A DNA stretch of 64,000 bases, from assembly GCA_015680685.1 (NCBI GenBank), contig MNCI01002682.1:1137037-1201036 (forward strand), given 5' to 3'. Every line of letters begins with the position of its first letter. Positions within the stretch are counted from its first letter, which is position 1. The position numbers were made by a program, and so were the translations under genes. The notes beneath the pieces were generated by a model. The model did not search any database. It had not been told where the DNA came from and saw only the letters and a list, made by a program, of their open reading frames with translations. The stretch comes from Gnetum montanum. Lineage: Eukaryota > Streptophyta > Gnetopsida > Gnetales > Gnetaceae. Below are positions 11,325-23,235 of this stretch, piece after piece.

Positions 11325-13205
11325 TACCACCATGACTGAATGAAAACTCATCTTTGAGTTCCTTACAAAATATTGAAAAGGTATGGGATTATTAACTAAA
11401 TGATAATTGACAACAATAGGAAATAACAGACTCAAAGTGCTTAATGAATGGATCAACAAACATATTACAACATTGGTGTTCACACCCATTGTGGTGAACA
11501 TTGTATATAGATGACATCTAGACCCTCATCCGACAGCTTGAAGAGAAAGAGAGAGAGAAAAGAAAATGAGGTGTGTTACTTTCAATGTTAGAAATGTGCA
11601 TTCCATTGTTCATCCATAGCCCCATAAGCAAACTTGTTCCTTGTGTAAATGCTCCAGTTCCAATCCATCCCGAGTGCTTCCTCCTATCATAGTTCATTGT
11701 TCGTGTAATCGCCATCTGCAAACACAACACAGTCATGAATTAGCAAGGATACATAAGCCATAATGTAGTTGATACCTTGCCTCAATATAAGCGCATTGGA
11801 TGGGTTGTGGGTATGACAGATATTGGGTTAGAGGTTTTTAACTAATAACTACCCAAGGTGTAGGGGTGAGATAGGTAATTGAATGAAAAAATTTATGATA
11901 GGGTCCCCATGACTAAGAGTGAACCTCCGGTAGCAATAGGATGGAAAAACTAAAGGAACAATGAAGATTAGGGAAATAACAACAGTGAAGCTAATAAAAT
12001 GGATGTCATGGATGGGGATGAAACAAGAAATTGTTGATTGCAAAGAATGTTTAAGGAAAAGAACTTAACAATTGCATCAAAAAGGAATGCCAGTGGGTCC
12101 TCCCCAAAGTAGGCCCATGCCTTTTATGCCCTGACAGATTCTCAAACCAAAGAGTTCATAGGCTCTTGGAATGACATATGGAAACAATGATTAAGAACTT
12201 ACCCACAAGAGTTTACCAAAGACTAACAATGCATCAACTAAGACATAGACTAATCATAAAATTGACAATGAGGTGGAATACGGGAAGAAATATGGAAGGA
12301 GAGGAGGAAATGGAATGGAATCCCAAGAGCAAGTTTGTGTAAAGTCCCTTGTGTATTATGTGGTTAAGGTGACTAAATAAAATTCATCCCAAGTTTGGGC
12401 TCACCAACCACATCTAGTGACCTCACATCAATACATTTGACCAACCCATCCTCGTGAAGCAACAAGAATGTGTCCATCGAGTCACCACCATTCCAAGGAG
12501 AGAAAGATAGGGAAGTAGGAAGCAAGAAAGGGCCTTAGTTAGAGAGATCCTTCAGGCATGGATAACATGTCTTTCTAGTGCCATAACCAGTGTTTGTAGC
12601 CCATGTTTCTTTATGATGTCTAAGGGGTATTCTTTGAATTCCCACTAGTTTTTTTTACATGAGAACCACACCATGCAAAGACCTATTTGATTCATTTGGC
12701 TTCCTAATGTTTGGTCATTGGTGGAATGGCAAAAAACCCATGAAAAGAATCCAAGTACGCAAGAGAATAGCTAGCACAAGTGCATAAAATCCCCTTGAAG
12801 TCACACCCTTTTCAACTATTGAGTCCTTCCTTGGTTTGAAGAATACCAAGTCACCAATTCATTAATAAGCTTATTTAGAAAAAGGGATAGTATAGTTCCA
12901 AAGCCAAGGGGTACCACAGTGTTGAATGGATGAATGGACGACATGGAATCATTGCTTGTTTTATCAAAAGAACCATATCGTAGTGTCAACATCAAAATTC
13001 AAAAAATAAAAACCAAACATTAGCAATCAACATTATTATAGTCAAACCCACCATCGTGAACACTTATTATATGACAAATGAAAGTAAATTAAACAAATAA
13101 ATAGTAAAAATTTGAATGATTGTGTAAAAAAAAGTAAAATTTAAAAGACGTGTAAAACAAAAATGTGTAAAAAAAAATACAAAAAGAGCTAAGGGATTAG
13201 AATGA
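11325..13205 (-). other. Element B 3' noncoding region with three polypurine-tract motifs
   Basis: About 1.9 kb without supported coding. Plus-strand copies of the polypurine-tract complement are at 11325-11340 (next to the LTR), 11903-11917 and 13221-13238 (inside the integrase end). The blocks shared with A, C, D and E are at about 12088-12135 (GTGGGTCCTCCCCAAAG) and about 12528-12640 (GGGCCTTAGTTAGAG). No env-like gene is seen. Confidence 0.7.
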
Positions 13206-14276
13206 TTAGCATTTGTGGCCATCTCCCCCATGACTGATGTGGAAGGAGGATATTTGAAATAATGTGCAAGGTTGTCCACCAATAAAGGTAGTATGGATAC
13301 TAGTTGTTCTAGGCTCATGGAAAGGTTTGGTTTGTTGGTTGTTGACCAATAATTTCTTATCCAGGATCTTAGGTTTGTAAATCATCATGGCCCCTAAAGG
13401 AAAAGTTGCATAAATAATATAAGGTCCTTCCCATAGTATTTGAAATTTCATGCATTTTGGCACATGTGTGGGGTTCCAATAAAGAACCTTATCTCCTAGT
13501 TGGTATTTAACTTTTCTGATTTTCAAGTCATGATGTCGTTTATTAAAAGCCTTGTAGAATTCATTAAACAGGGTGACTAATCGGTTCTCATCTAGCAAGT
13601 TAAGGTTCATTAGCCATTCTTTTTATGCTAGATTAAGGTCAAGGTTGAGATTACACACTGTAGATATTGTACAGATTTCTTCTTGAATAGGAACTGTTGG
13701 GAGTTTTCCATACACTAACTCATAGGGAGAGTAGTCTATAGGGAGTTTCCATGTGTAGCGGTATGCCCAAAGAGCATTGTTCAGTTTGGTGCTCCAGTCT
13801 CCTCTATATTTGCTAATGGTTCTTGTCAATATTTTCATAATCTCCCTATTGGTTACTTCGGCTTGACCATTTGCTTGAGGGTGGTATGGTGTAGTCAATT
13901 TGTGTTCAACTCCTAAGCATTGCATCAACTTTTGAAAAGTCACGCCTATAAAATGTGTACCATTATCCAAAATAAGTGCATAAGGCATACCAAACCTGTT
14001 AAGGATTTTTTGTTGAACAAATCATGTAGCGGTAGACAATGTACAATTCCTAACAGCAGCTGCTGCTGCGCATTTTGTAAAGTAGTCAAAGGCAACAACA
14101 ATGTAAGCTTTTCCATTGGACATTGGTGTAATAGGCTCTAGAAAATAAATTCCCCATATGTCAAAGGGTTCTAAAGGTTGAATCCATTGTTGTGGACCCT
14201 CCATCCTAGTAGTCATTTCCCCATCACATTGGAAACGCTCACAAGATTGGATGAAGTGATGAGCATCCTGGAACAA
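13206..14276 (-). pseudogene. pol: Element B integrase (broken)
   Basis: Three open segments: 14276-14022 (zinc-region end IQSCERFQCD, core FDIWGIYFLEP), 13988-13623 (LDNGTHF, HPQANGQAEVTN, ALWAYRYTWKLPIDYSPYEL) and 13610-13206 (C-terminal domain WNPTHVP, WEGPYII). In contrast to element A, the second catalytic Asp is kept. The first, in WGIDF, is Tyr (codon at 14145-14147). Two frame breaks separate the segments. It ends in SHGGDGH, overlapping the third polypurine-like motif. Confidence 0.88.
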
Positions 14277-15885
14277 TGTAGGCCAATAATATCTTGCAAG
14301 AAAGATTTTAATTATTGTTCATCTCCTAGCATAATGACCCCCACAAGGACCCTCATGAGCATCTTAGAGAACTCATAATTGATCTACATCAAGAACATAC
14401 CATCTGACCAAGCCATCGAGACATACCTTATAAAGGTATCCATTAATTTCCATGAAATATTTGGCTCGATGAAGAAACTACTATTTCTTTTTAGCATCTA
14501 ACTCTTGTGGTGTTTCTTGTGTAATGAGATAGGTAAGAATGCTACTATACCAATTTATTTCCATGGTTAATTGATTATTTACTACACCTGCAAAGAAGAA
14601 TTCATTAGGAAAGTGATCAAAAAGCGGATATTCATCCTCTTTGTTGTCTCACCTTAACCAAGATAAATGATTAGCAAGAACATTCTTGGTGCCTTTACGA
14701 TCTATCATCATAAGATCAAACTCTTGTAAGATTACAAGCTATCGTATGATGTGAGGGCTCATCGTTGGTTTATTCAGCAAGAACCAAATTGCACTATGGT
14801 TTGTGTGTACAAATACCTTATAGCCCACCCAATACATAGTGCCTGAACTTATCTAGGGCAAACACCATAGCCATTAATTCCTTTTCTGTTGTGGTGCAGT
14901 TGAGTTATGCACCAACAATACTTCGACTTGCATAGTGAATGTAATAGGGTTTTTTTTTGTCATCTAACTGTGTAAGTACAGCTCCTAAAGCAAATTTGGA
15001 TGCATCAGCCATTATATGGAATGGTTTGGACCAGTTAGGAGCTTGTAGAATAGGTGTTTCTACAAGCTTTTATTTTAAAGTTTGAAAAGTTAACTCACAT
15101 TCTCTGGTCCATTCAAAAGGTACATCCTTTTTCGTTAGTTCAACTAATGGTTTTGCAACCCTTGAAAAGTTCTCTATGAATCTTCTATAATAACTAATGT
15201 GTCCAAGGAATGATCAGGTGTCTTTTATAGTTTCAAGTTGGTGCGTGATTTCTTGAATGACTTTAATCTTTTCAAGGTCTACCTCTATCCCTATTTTTGA
15301 AATATTATGCCCTAATACTATGCCTTCTTGGACCATTAAATGGCTTTTTTGACAGTTGAGACTTAAATTGGTTTGAACACATTGTTTTACTACTTACTCT
15401 AATCAATCCAATGCTTGATCAAAGTTCCCTCTATAGGTGGAGAAATCATCCATGAAGACCTCTACACCATTCCCTATTTGCTGCTGAAAGATACTTAAAA
15501 CTAAACATTGAAACATTGCAGGAGCATTGCGCAAGCCAAAGGACATCTATTTGTATGCAAATTTCCCCCATGGAATTGTGAACTTGGTCTTGGCTTGGTC
15601 TTCTGGTGCTATTTGTATTTGGTTGTATCCACTGTATCCATCTAGAAAACTATAGTAGTGATGCCCTAGAACAGTGTCTAAAAATTGGTCGACGAAGGAA
15701 AATAAAAAGTGGTATTTGAATGTTGCCATGTTTAGTAGCCTAAATTCTATACACACCCTCCACTTACCTTCCTTTTTTGGCATAATAACTAATGGACATT
15801 TTCTATCAGCAATGGGGTAGATGAACCCAGCTTTTAGAAGCTGTTCAATTTCCTCCTTAACCACTTGCTTATGTTTTGGGTTCAA
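14277..15885 (-). pseudogene. pol: Element B reverse transcriptase-RNase H (broken)
   Basis: The RT fingers/palm are in 15885-15547 (AGFIYPIADRKCPLVIMPKK, YSFLDGYSGYNQI), with VCIDFR changed to VCIEFR. The active site at about 15443-15460 reads EVFMDDF, so the Asp pair lost in A is intact here. RNase H remains lie at about 14960-14600 but are split by stops. About 300 bp at 14277-14600 is the spacer to integrase and holds no clean frame. Confidence 0.88.
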
Positions 15886-15903
15886 TTGTCTCTACAGTTG
15901 TCA

Positions 15904-16860
15904 TCAAGGCTTCATGGAGGGGTTAGTGTAAATCCTATGTTGGTATATCCTAGGGTCTATTCTAGTTAATTCGGAATATGACCAAGTGAAGGCTGTTGAC
16001 CATTTTTTCACCATTTTCAACAGTCTCTCTTTTTGTTGAGGAGCGAGCCTAGTAATAATAATTACCAATTTTCCATTTTTGAGGAATGTATATTCCATAC
16101 CGGTGGGCAACAGTTTTAACTCTAGGGGCTTTTTCTTAAAGTTGTTAGGGATTTCCAACTTCCCCCAGTTGATATTTTCAATGTCAAGACTTGGAAGTTG
16201 GTGATGGACTTGCTCTAATGTGTCTATACTATCAATGTAAGTCAAGTCAAACCTTTAGTTGGTTCCATGCACATAGTTGAGTTGCTCTCTTGGTTAGCTA
16301 TCAGCTACTGGGTGCCTTCCTATCTTGTGGTTGCCGCATACAAGCACCTTTGTATGTTAGTTACTTGTGCACATTGGTTGCATGTAGACAATGTTAAATA
16401 TTGTACAAACCAGGACTTCTGCATGCAACTACACCCTATGTCACTGTATGTGATGCATGGAACTTTCTTCTTCTCAATCTTTCCAAACATATTTTCCTTT
16501 GATATCTCTAGGGAAAGATCATGTATTCCTAAGTGTGCATCAGTTGTGCTTAGCCATGCTCTTCCCATTATGATAAGGAAGTCCCCCTTACAGTTGTTGA
16601 CTTAAATCACTAGGAAGTTAGATAGATACAACCATTCACAAACAGTGGTAACAATGTTCTCCACTAGTCCTAATGGGACAGTGATGGATTGGTCAACCAG
16701 CTCTAAATGAATGTTACTATTTTTTAGTGGAGGAAAGTTCCAAGCTTTGTACATTTTTTGAGAGATTAAGTTGACACCAGAACCTGAATCCAAAAGAGCC
16801 TTGCAAGATTCATTTCCAAAAATTTGTAAATATATAAGAGGACTCCCAAGATTGGATAAT
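15904..16860 (-). pseudogene. pol: Element B protease and linker (broken)
   Basis: The protease active-site loop LDSGSGVNLIS is read at about 16755-16800, in the same open frame as the end of Gag (17318-16602). This suggests Gag and protease were one frame. The linker segments are 16568-16320 (AWLSTTDAHLGIHDLSLEI) and 16245-15904 (INWGKLEIP, AFTWSYSELTRIDPRIYQHR), which lead into RT. Stops near 16600 and 16250 break the frame. Confidence 0.78.
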
Positions 16861-19449
16861 TTCCTAGGAAGATGGCCAACCTTAAACCAATCGGTAATGG
16901 CATGTGTTAACATGACCATGTGCATTGAATGTAACCTTTGGTTTGAAGGGAGTTCTGAAGTTTTGGATGATGGTGAGGCCTTTGGAGAGTTAGCCGCTTG
17001 TGACTGCAAGGACTTGGTTAGATTGTCGATCCTAAAGAAAGGTTTATTCTTTACACGGTTGTCCAAACCAATAGTAGGGTGAGGATTAATAGCCCTTGTA
17101 GTGTTACATTGTTCCAACTGGGCAGAGAGCTCACCTTGCATGGCTGGAGCAAGTGGTAATGGAGTTAAGGATGGAAGAGATGTAGCCAAATGAGAAGGAT
17201 AGTATGTTTGTGGAATATCACCCCTAGAAGAAGGAGTTCTATAATACTCATGGGCTTGGTAGTGAGTTTGGGGAGTAATGTGACTAGTAGAGTCACGTGG
17301 AGAGATTGGCTGTTGCACGTAGTATCCATACGGGTCAGATTGATGGTAAGGGTACTATTGATGTGGTGGTGGCATTCCCCATTATTGTGGGTGCTACCAC
17401 TATTAATACTACTCATTTGGTTGTGGTGAAGTTCCACTTGGATAATACATCAAGGGTTGGTGAAACTACCTTGGGTTACCTTGGGGATAAGGTAACCTTA
17501 GAGGTGTTTACCTTATATTTAATCATGGGTTGAGTGCATACACCCCAGACTCCTGTAGATGTGAGATTACAGGGCAACATCCCTTAGGATGGTCATATTG
17601 GCATATCTCACATCCATCATCATTATCTGTATCCGAATCCACAACCTCTTTGATGGTGGCAACTTTGCCCTAACCTTTGTTACGTGCATATTCAAGTTGT
17701 CTCTTTTTTTTTCCTTTCTTGATCACTACCTTCCTCTCTAGACTCCTCTACTATTTTTAGAATTGTTTGAAATATATTATCTAGGGAGTCCCACATTTGG
17801 TCCACCTTTTCCGGTACTTCCAATGCAAGTTTTTAAATGGGCAAGGTTTTCCTATTCACCATTTCTTTAAGTGGTGACTCTTCTTCATCCTCACAAAATC
17901 TAACTCCCTTCTTTCGAAGGGAAGGATCTCTATTATATTCTTCCACACTCTCTCTTTTCCTTAACTCACCTTCCTCTTTAGCAACTTGCTCCAACAATCT
18001 TTGTGCTTGATGGGCCCTAAGCTTAGATAACCTTCCTTGGGCATAATTCCCAAGGGTTCTTTGTTTTTTGTGCCTAAGCCCATCTACGAGATGGCGTAGT
18101 TGGTCCCTTTGTGAGTAACCATGGCCTAGACAATGATGTAATAGTGCATAATATTAGCCCATGGCAGCATCCAAGGGTTCATGTTCTCCTTGTTTCCATC
18201 CTTGGATTTGCTTTCACAGGTTGGACACTCGGGAGTATGTTTGATACTTATCATTGAATAGTTCTAACATGGTACTCCATCAGTGAATGGACTCCAGTTC
18301 TAAGGACCAGTACCATCTTTCTACTTCCTTGATCAGTGTCCATGGAAACAACTTGAATTTTTGCCACTCATTTTCTATATTTTGCAAGGCACATGCATCG
18401 TGAAATGCTTGCAAATGATTTTGAGGATCAGCATTGTATCCCCCTTCAAATTGTGGGATATTGTTCATGTTCAATCTGTTGATACTACTATCTTTTTGGT
18501 GCCTTTTTGGGATTCTAACAGCCTTAGTTATATCTAGCATACTTCAGGTAGCGAGTAGGGGTTCATCATGATCGTACTATCTGTGGCATCTATAATGCCT
18601 ATGTTGTTCCCTACTCTCCCTCTTTTCATGATGAGTTTTTCTAGAATGCCCTCATCCCCTTTCTCGGCTACTTTGTCTATGATTCCCATTTCTCTTACCA
18701 TTATCCTCAGGGTCTTTTCCCTTGCAACTGTGTCTAGAAACTGAAGGAGAGGGTGAAGGAGATGATGAAGGTGAAGAAGAAGGAGAACCATCATCATGAT
18801 GGTGCTGGCTTCCTTCTCTTCAGTGGTCATGGCCTCGATCACGATTACGATTAGAATGTCCATCTTTGTCATGTGTTCATGTTCCTTTTTCAGACCCTTT
18901 ATGTCCATTGGTACCAGAATCCATGTTATGGATAGTTGAGTGAAGATTCTAATACACCACCCCTTGACCAAAGTCAATGAGAGGAAAATCATTGTGTGGG
19001 AGACTTCCTGAGCTAGGTTCACCACCCTCATTTTCACCAATGACATACGGGACATTCTGAGACAACTTCCTCTTCATGGATTCATAACGTCTCTCCTGTT
19101 GTAGGTCCCTTTGAGATTGTGCCTCTATGGGTTGATACTCTCTTGAGTTGTGATCATGCACAATGTACTCTGCTTGTAAGTGCTACATATCAATTCATGT
19201 GAGAGCATGAAGAAGCATGCCTGGGATTGAGAGATTGGGAGGTAATACTATGTTACCTTCTAAATCAAGCCAATGTAGTTGTTCATCCTAGTGGAGGATA
19301 AAGATAAAGTTTGGTATATGCTCATCGGGATGAACGTATACCACACAAAATTGTTGGGGAACTGGCAGATCATCATGTGTACTATGCCTCCGATTGTTCC
19401 CTGTATCAGACCTAGGCAATGAAACACTCTTGTAAGAAGAAGGATACAT
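16861..19449 (-). pseudogene. gag: Element B gag (broken)
   Basis: The likely Met codon is at 19449-19447 (MYPSSYKSV), the same position relative to the LTR as in A. Segments include 19161-18949, 18540-18280 (HLQAFHDACALQNIENEWQK, RWYWSLELESIH) and 17318-16861 (Pro/Thr/Ser-rich tail). The zinc-knuckle-like motif CEICQYDHPKGCC is at about 17571-17615, with all Cys/His kept. The region 17700-18270 has frame breaks. Confidence 0.84.
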
Positions 19450-19568
19450 AATTTTCTATTCAGTGTGCAATACTTTTTGTTTCAATAATTGTAAGATAAC
19501 CAAACCTAAGGTTTTGTTCCAATGATGGGAAGATTTCCCAAGTTCTAGCTAGCACACAAACAACAAAG

Positions 19569-19587
19569 TTCCTAGCAATGGTGCCAA
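19569..19587 (-). other. Element B primer-binding site, tRNA-Asp type
   Basis: In element sense the sequence after the 5' LTR is TTGGCACCATTGCTAGGA. The sequence complementary to the plant tRNA-Asp 3' end is TGGCGCCGTTGCCGGGGA. The differences are mostly G-to-A or C-to-T. tRNA-Asp priming is known for Athila-type elements. Confidence 0.8.
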
Positions 19588-20441
19588 TGATGAGTGGTGA
19601 GATATCCCTATGCTCAACCATACGAACACAAGCGTCCATGTACGATCCGGTCAAATTTGCATGACTAAGTGCTTATGTGCCTTTACAGAACAAGGACGGG
19701 TTAGTCAATCGTTGTCTTTCCAAGCTTACTTGTATGACACAATTGTATGGTTAAGTAAACTTGAGGTATATGATTTTTATATATATTTTATGTTTATGTC
19801 CTGGTGCTACAAAAGGAGTAGTGAATTAATTATGTAACTAATTCAATTTAACTAATATACTATACTCTAACTAGTCCTAACACCAGCATTCATTCCCACT
19901 TGCCGTACACATCCTGAACCAGTGCAACACTACTAGGATTACCAAACGCTAATCATTACTAGGTTACCAAGTGTTTCATGCATGCTCAAAGTGGTTGTAC
20001 TGAGTGTGCTTACTTGGGGGAGTTAACAAGGGGGGAGAGAGAGAAAAAAACATTAATTAACTAAGGAAAGCATTAAATAACTGTAAATAACATTAAATAA
20101 GCAATTGCAAATGCTGCAAGGTTTATCACAAAGTTTGTATTTATTTCTAGCCACAAGGTGTGCTCAAGTACACAATGCTCAAATAAAGATTCGTTCACTT
20201 TATGACTCCTACTACGAGCACTCAGAAATAATTCTAAGTCTAAGAAGGGAAAAAGGCAAGAGTTCAGGTAAGGGACTATGACTAATTAACTAACTATTGC
20301 CAAACCAAGTGCACCTGCCTCTTATTTATAGGTAACAAGACGGGCCCCAATATCGGATGTTCAATATTGCTTGAAAGGCTCCGATATTGCATACCTAATA
20401 TTGTGGATGCAATATCGTGGCCCCAATATCGCGGCTCATTA
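19588..20441 (-). repeat. Element B 5' LTR
   Basis: 854 bp, starts TGATGAGTGG, ends GGCTCATTA (the final CATCA has decayed to CATTA). The TATA box complement is at 20322-20331 and the GATATC/GATATT-type cluster follows at about 20349-20432. Confidence 0.95.
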
Positions 20442-20446
20442 GGCCT
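20442..20446. other. Target-site duplication of element B, right copy (GGCCT)
   Basis: Exact repeat of 10469-10473. The element C LTR continues with TATGCTACTCC as in 26353 onward. Confidence 0.92.
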
Positions 20447-21067
20447 TATGCTACTCCTAATGACAATAAAGAAATCAATTACTTAATCTAATTAACAACA
20501 TAAAAATCAATTCTAAACTAGCCTATGGGTGATGAGTGTCCATTCCCAACTTACTATACACATCTTGAACCCATGTATCAACTACTGGGATTACCATGCA
20601 TTATGCTACTGGGTGAACCAAGCAATAACATGGCTGGGATTACCAAGCAAATATGTGTTTATGCTCAAAACTGGTTGCACTCATTCCACCAATTCATTAA
20701 TATCCATGGAAATGTAAATATTAACTAAGTACATGAAACATAAATTGTATGGAAAGTAAATTTAATCTAAGTGAAAGTGTTGCAATGAATAAAAATTAAC
20801 CTTGATCTTATTGTCATTCATGAAATGTGTCTAGGAAAATTACCACTCAAACAAGACTTCATACAACTGACTTAAATCTAGACTATAGGCACTCACTGAC
20901 TATTCTCTAAGATTACGAAATAAAACTACAAGAGTTCAGCTACCCTATTAACCAAATAATGCTAATACACAATGGGAGCATGTGTATTTATAAACTTTAT
21001 TGTGAAGCTACATCAATGAGGCCACATCAACAAGGGTTTATTGATTCAACACTTTGATGCTTCATCA
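20442..21067 (-). repeat. Element C 3' LTR, second piece
   Basis: Continues the LTR interrupted at 10473 and ends TTCATCA before the polypurine-tract complement TACCTCCATGACTAA. The TATA-like TTATAAATAC (element sense) is at 20983-20992. Its U3 has no GATATC cluster, unlike A, B, D and E, but carries ACATCAA/CATCAAC motifs. Confidence 0.9.
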
Positions 21068-23235
21068 TACCTCCATGACTAAATGAAAACTCGTTTCAAG
21101 TTCCTTCACAAAATTGGAAAGGTATGGGGTTATTGACTGACACTTAACATAACAAACTAACATAACAAAATTGAGTGCTGCATTACAAAATTTTATTATA
21201 GTGGATGCATACAAAATGAAAAAATAAAAAAAAAGACTGAATAGACATGGAAGATTACAAAATTTGTAGAGGTCTTTCAAAAATTTATTGAAGATGATTC
21301 TTTTTATTGCTGCTAGTAGTGGTAGACTTCCAACCTTGATTGTTATGTTGATGCTTTCTCTAGTTATGTATAAAATTCTTGAAGAATGGACTAAAATTTT
21401 TTCTCATTATCCCATGGATCTAGCAAACATGTGATGCTTGAACTGCTATCTTGTATGTGCTATGATTTTTCCATAGGCATATCCTTCGTTGTTGCCCTCT
21501 TAACTTCATTTTTGTGCCTAGAAAAAGACCTTTTTCCTTAGGCATTTCTTTTAGCATCACCTATAGTCACCAAAGGATCAACATTAGTTTTGGTAAATTT
21601 TCCTTAATAATTAACCCTTTTCGGACCCCTTAGTTTGTGTTTAAGCACAAGATGATGACAACATACTATGCCTAAGGCTATGAGATAAGTAAAACCTTCA
21701 AGCTATTCACATTATTTTGATCAATTAATATTAGCTACCACAATGTTTGAAAATAGGATGTTAGAGAAATTTTAAAAATTTTAAAATAGACATTCCTAGG
21801 CCCCATGATTAATGAGCATAGCTAAGAAAGTGCACAAGTTTTTAAACAATTGAAATCAAAGGTCTGATTCAGAAGATTGTGAAGAAATATTAATGGATAT
21901 GGAAATAGAAAAGTAGAAAAAATTAATGAAACAAATGAGAAATAGTCCCAAAATTATGCATAAATTCTAAGAAATTGTCACTGATATTTTATAATATATG
22001 AAGGTTAGTTTAAAGCCATGATCAACAAAAGTTGTGCAAGTGGGTCCTCCCCCAAGCAGGCTCTTGCCATATTTCCCTTGCATAACCACTTCTATAGATG
22101 TCCATGGGCACCCTAGAAGTTAAATGTAGACCATGTCTTTTTTCCAAACAACACACAACTACCATGGTTGGGATGTTGCACTATACTACACAAAACCAAA
22201 AGGCTCATAATCGCATGCAGTAGTGAGGTGAATAATGGGATGAGAAGGAATTGTAGAGATCCAGATGTAAGGTACTTGACTATGTCCACAATAGGTTCTT
22301 GTGAAAAATGTGATTGAAATGATTAGCATAGGTATCCTTCCAAGTTTAGATGAAGTCCATACCATGAATAGTGACCTTGCATTAATGTGTTCCTACCTCA
22401 AAGAACAATCATCACTCCAAAAAGAGAAGAAAAGAGAAGAAGGAAGGGCCTTAGTTAGAGAGGCATCTTCAAGCATGGGTAACATGTCTTTTTAGCCCCA
22501 TAACTAGTGCTTGTAGCTCATTATTATGTCTAAGGGATGTGCTTTGTATTTCCATTATTATTATTTTTCTCTCTTTTTGTTTTGTTTTGTTTTTATTTTT
22601 TATTTTTTTGTTTTGTTTGTTTGTTTTTTCTAATTTTCTTATTAGAACCACACCATGCAAAGACTTTTAGCTTCCTGCTATTGGTCAACATGGGAGTGAC
22701 GATACGTTCCAAGAGGAGTCATAAACCACTTGAAGGAAGTTAAGAAGAGAACCCAACAAGTCCCCTTGAGGTCATACCCTTACCATTCCCACTTGGTCAT
22801 TCTCTCTTTCTTCAAGGTACAATGATCATTGATTAATTTTAGTTTCATGAAAGAAGAACCAAATCGTTTCCATGAAAAATATCTTTTATTTAGAGAATTG
22901 AAGGGATGGATGAGGTGGTTTCACTAATTTACACAATTACTTACCCAATCATCTTAATAGCATAGAACAAAAACCCAGCACATATCATTGACTTCTACAT
23001 CATGACTGACAATATTATTAACTGAAGTGTAAGAAAAAACATTCATAAAACATAATGAAAATGACTCAAGAAAAAAAATATATAAAGACAAGAAAAATAT
23101 TAAGAAATGGAAAACATATGAAGAATCAAAGAATTTTGAAAGAAACAGGAAATTGATTAAAAAATTATAAAACAAAAAATGTGAAAAATACTTATTAGTT
23201 CTTGAACCAAGATGGAGCATCTCCCCCATGACTAA
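21068..23235 (-). other. Element C 3' noncoding region with three polypurine-tract motifs
   Basis: About 2.2 kb without supported coding. Polypurine-tract complements are at 21068-21085, 21798-21813 and 23219-23235. The blocks shared with the pol-bearing elements are at about 22034-22075 and 22443-22560 (GGGCCTTAGTTAGAG). A T-rich tract lies at about 22550-22640. Confidence 0.68.

Larger units (their letters stand above)
10474..20441 (-). mobile_element. Element B: full-length Ty3/gypsy (Athila-like) element nested in element C
   Basis: 9968 bp with LTRs at 10474-11324 and 19588-20441 and an 8263-bp internal region, in the order gag-PR-RT-RNase H-IN on the minus strand. A perfect 5-bp target duplication shows where it landed in C's LTR. 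In an LTR stretch of about 245 bp (starting near 10575 and 19688) I counted about 26 differences by hand, roughly 10 percent, so the insertion is old. Internal stops and frameshifts are many. Confidence 0.95.
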
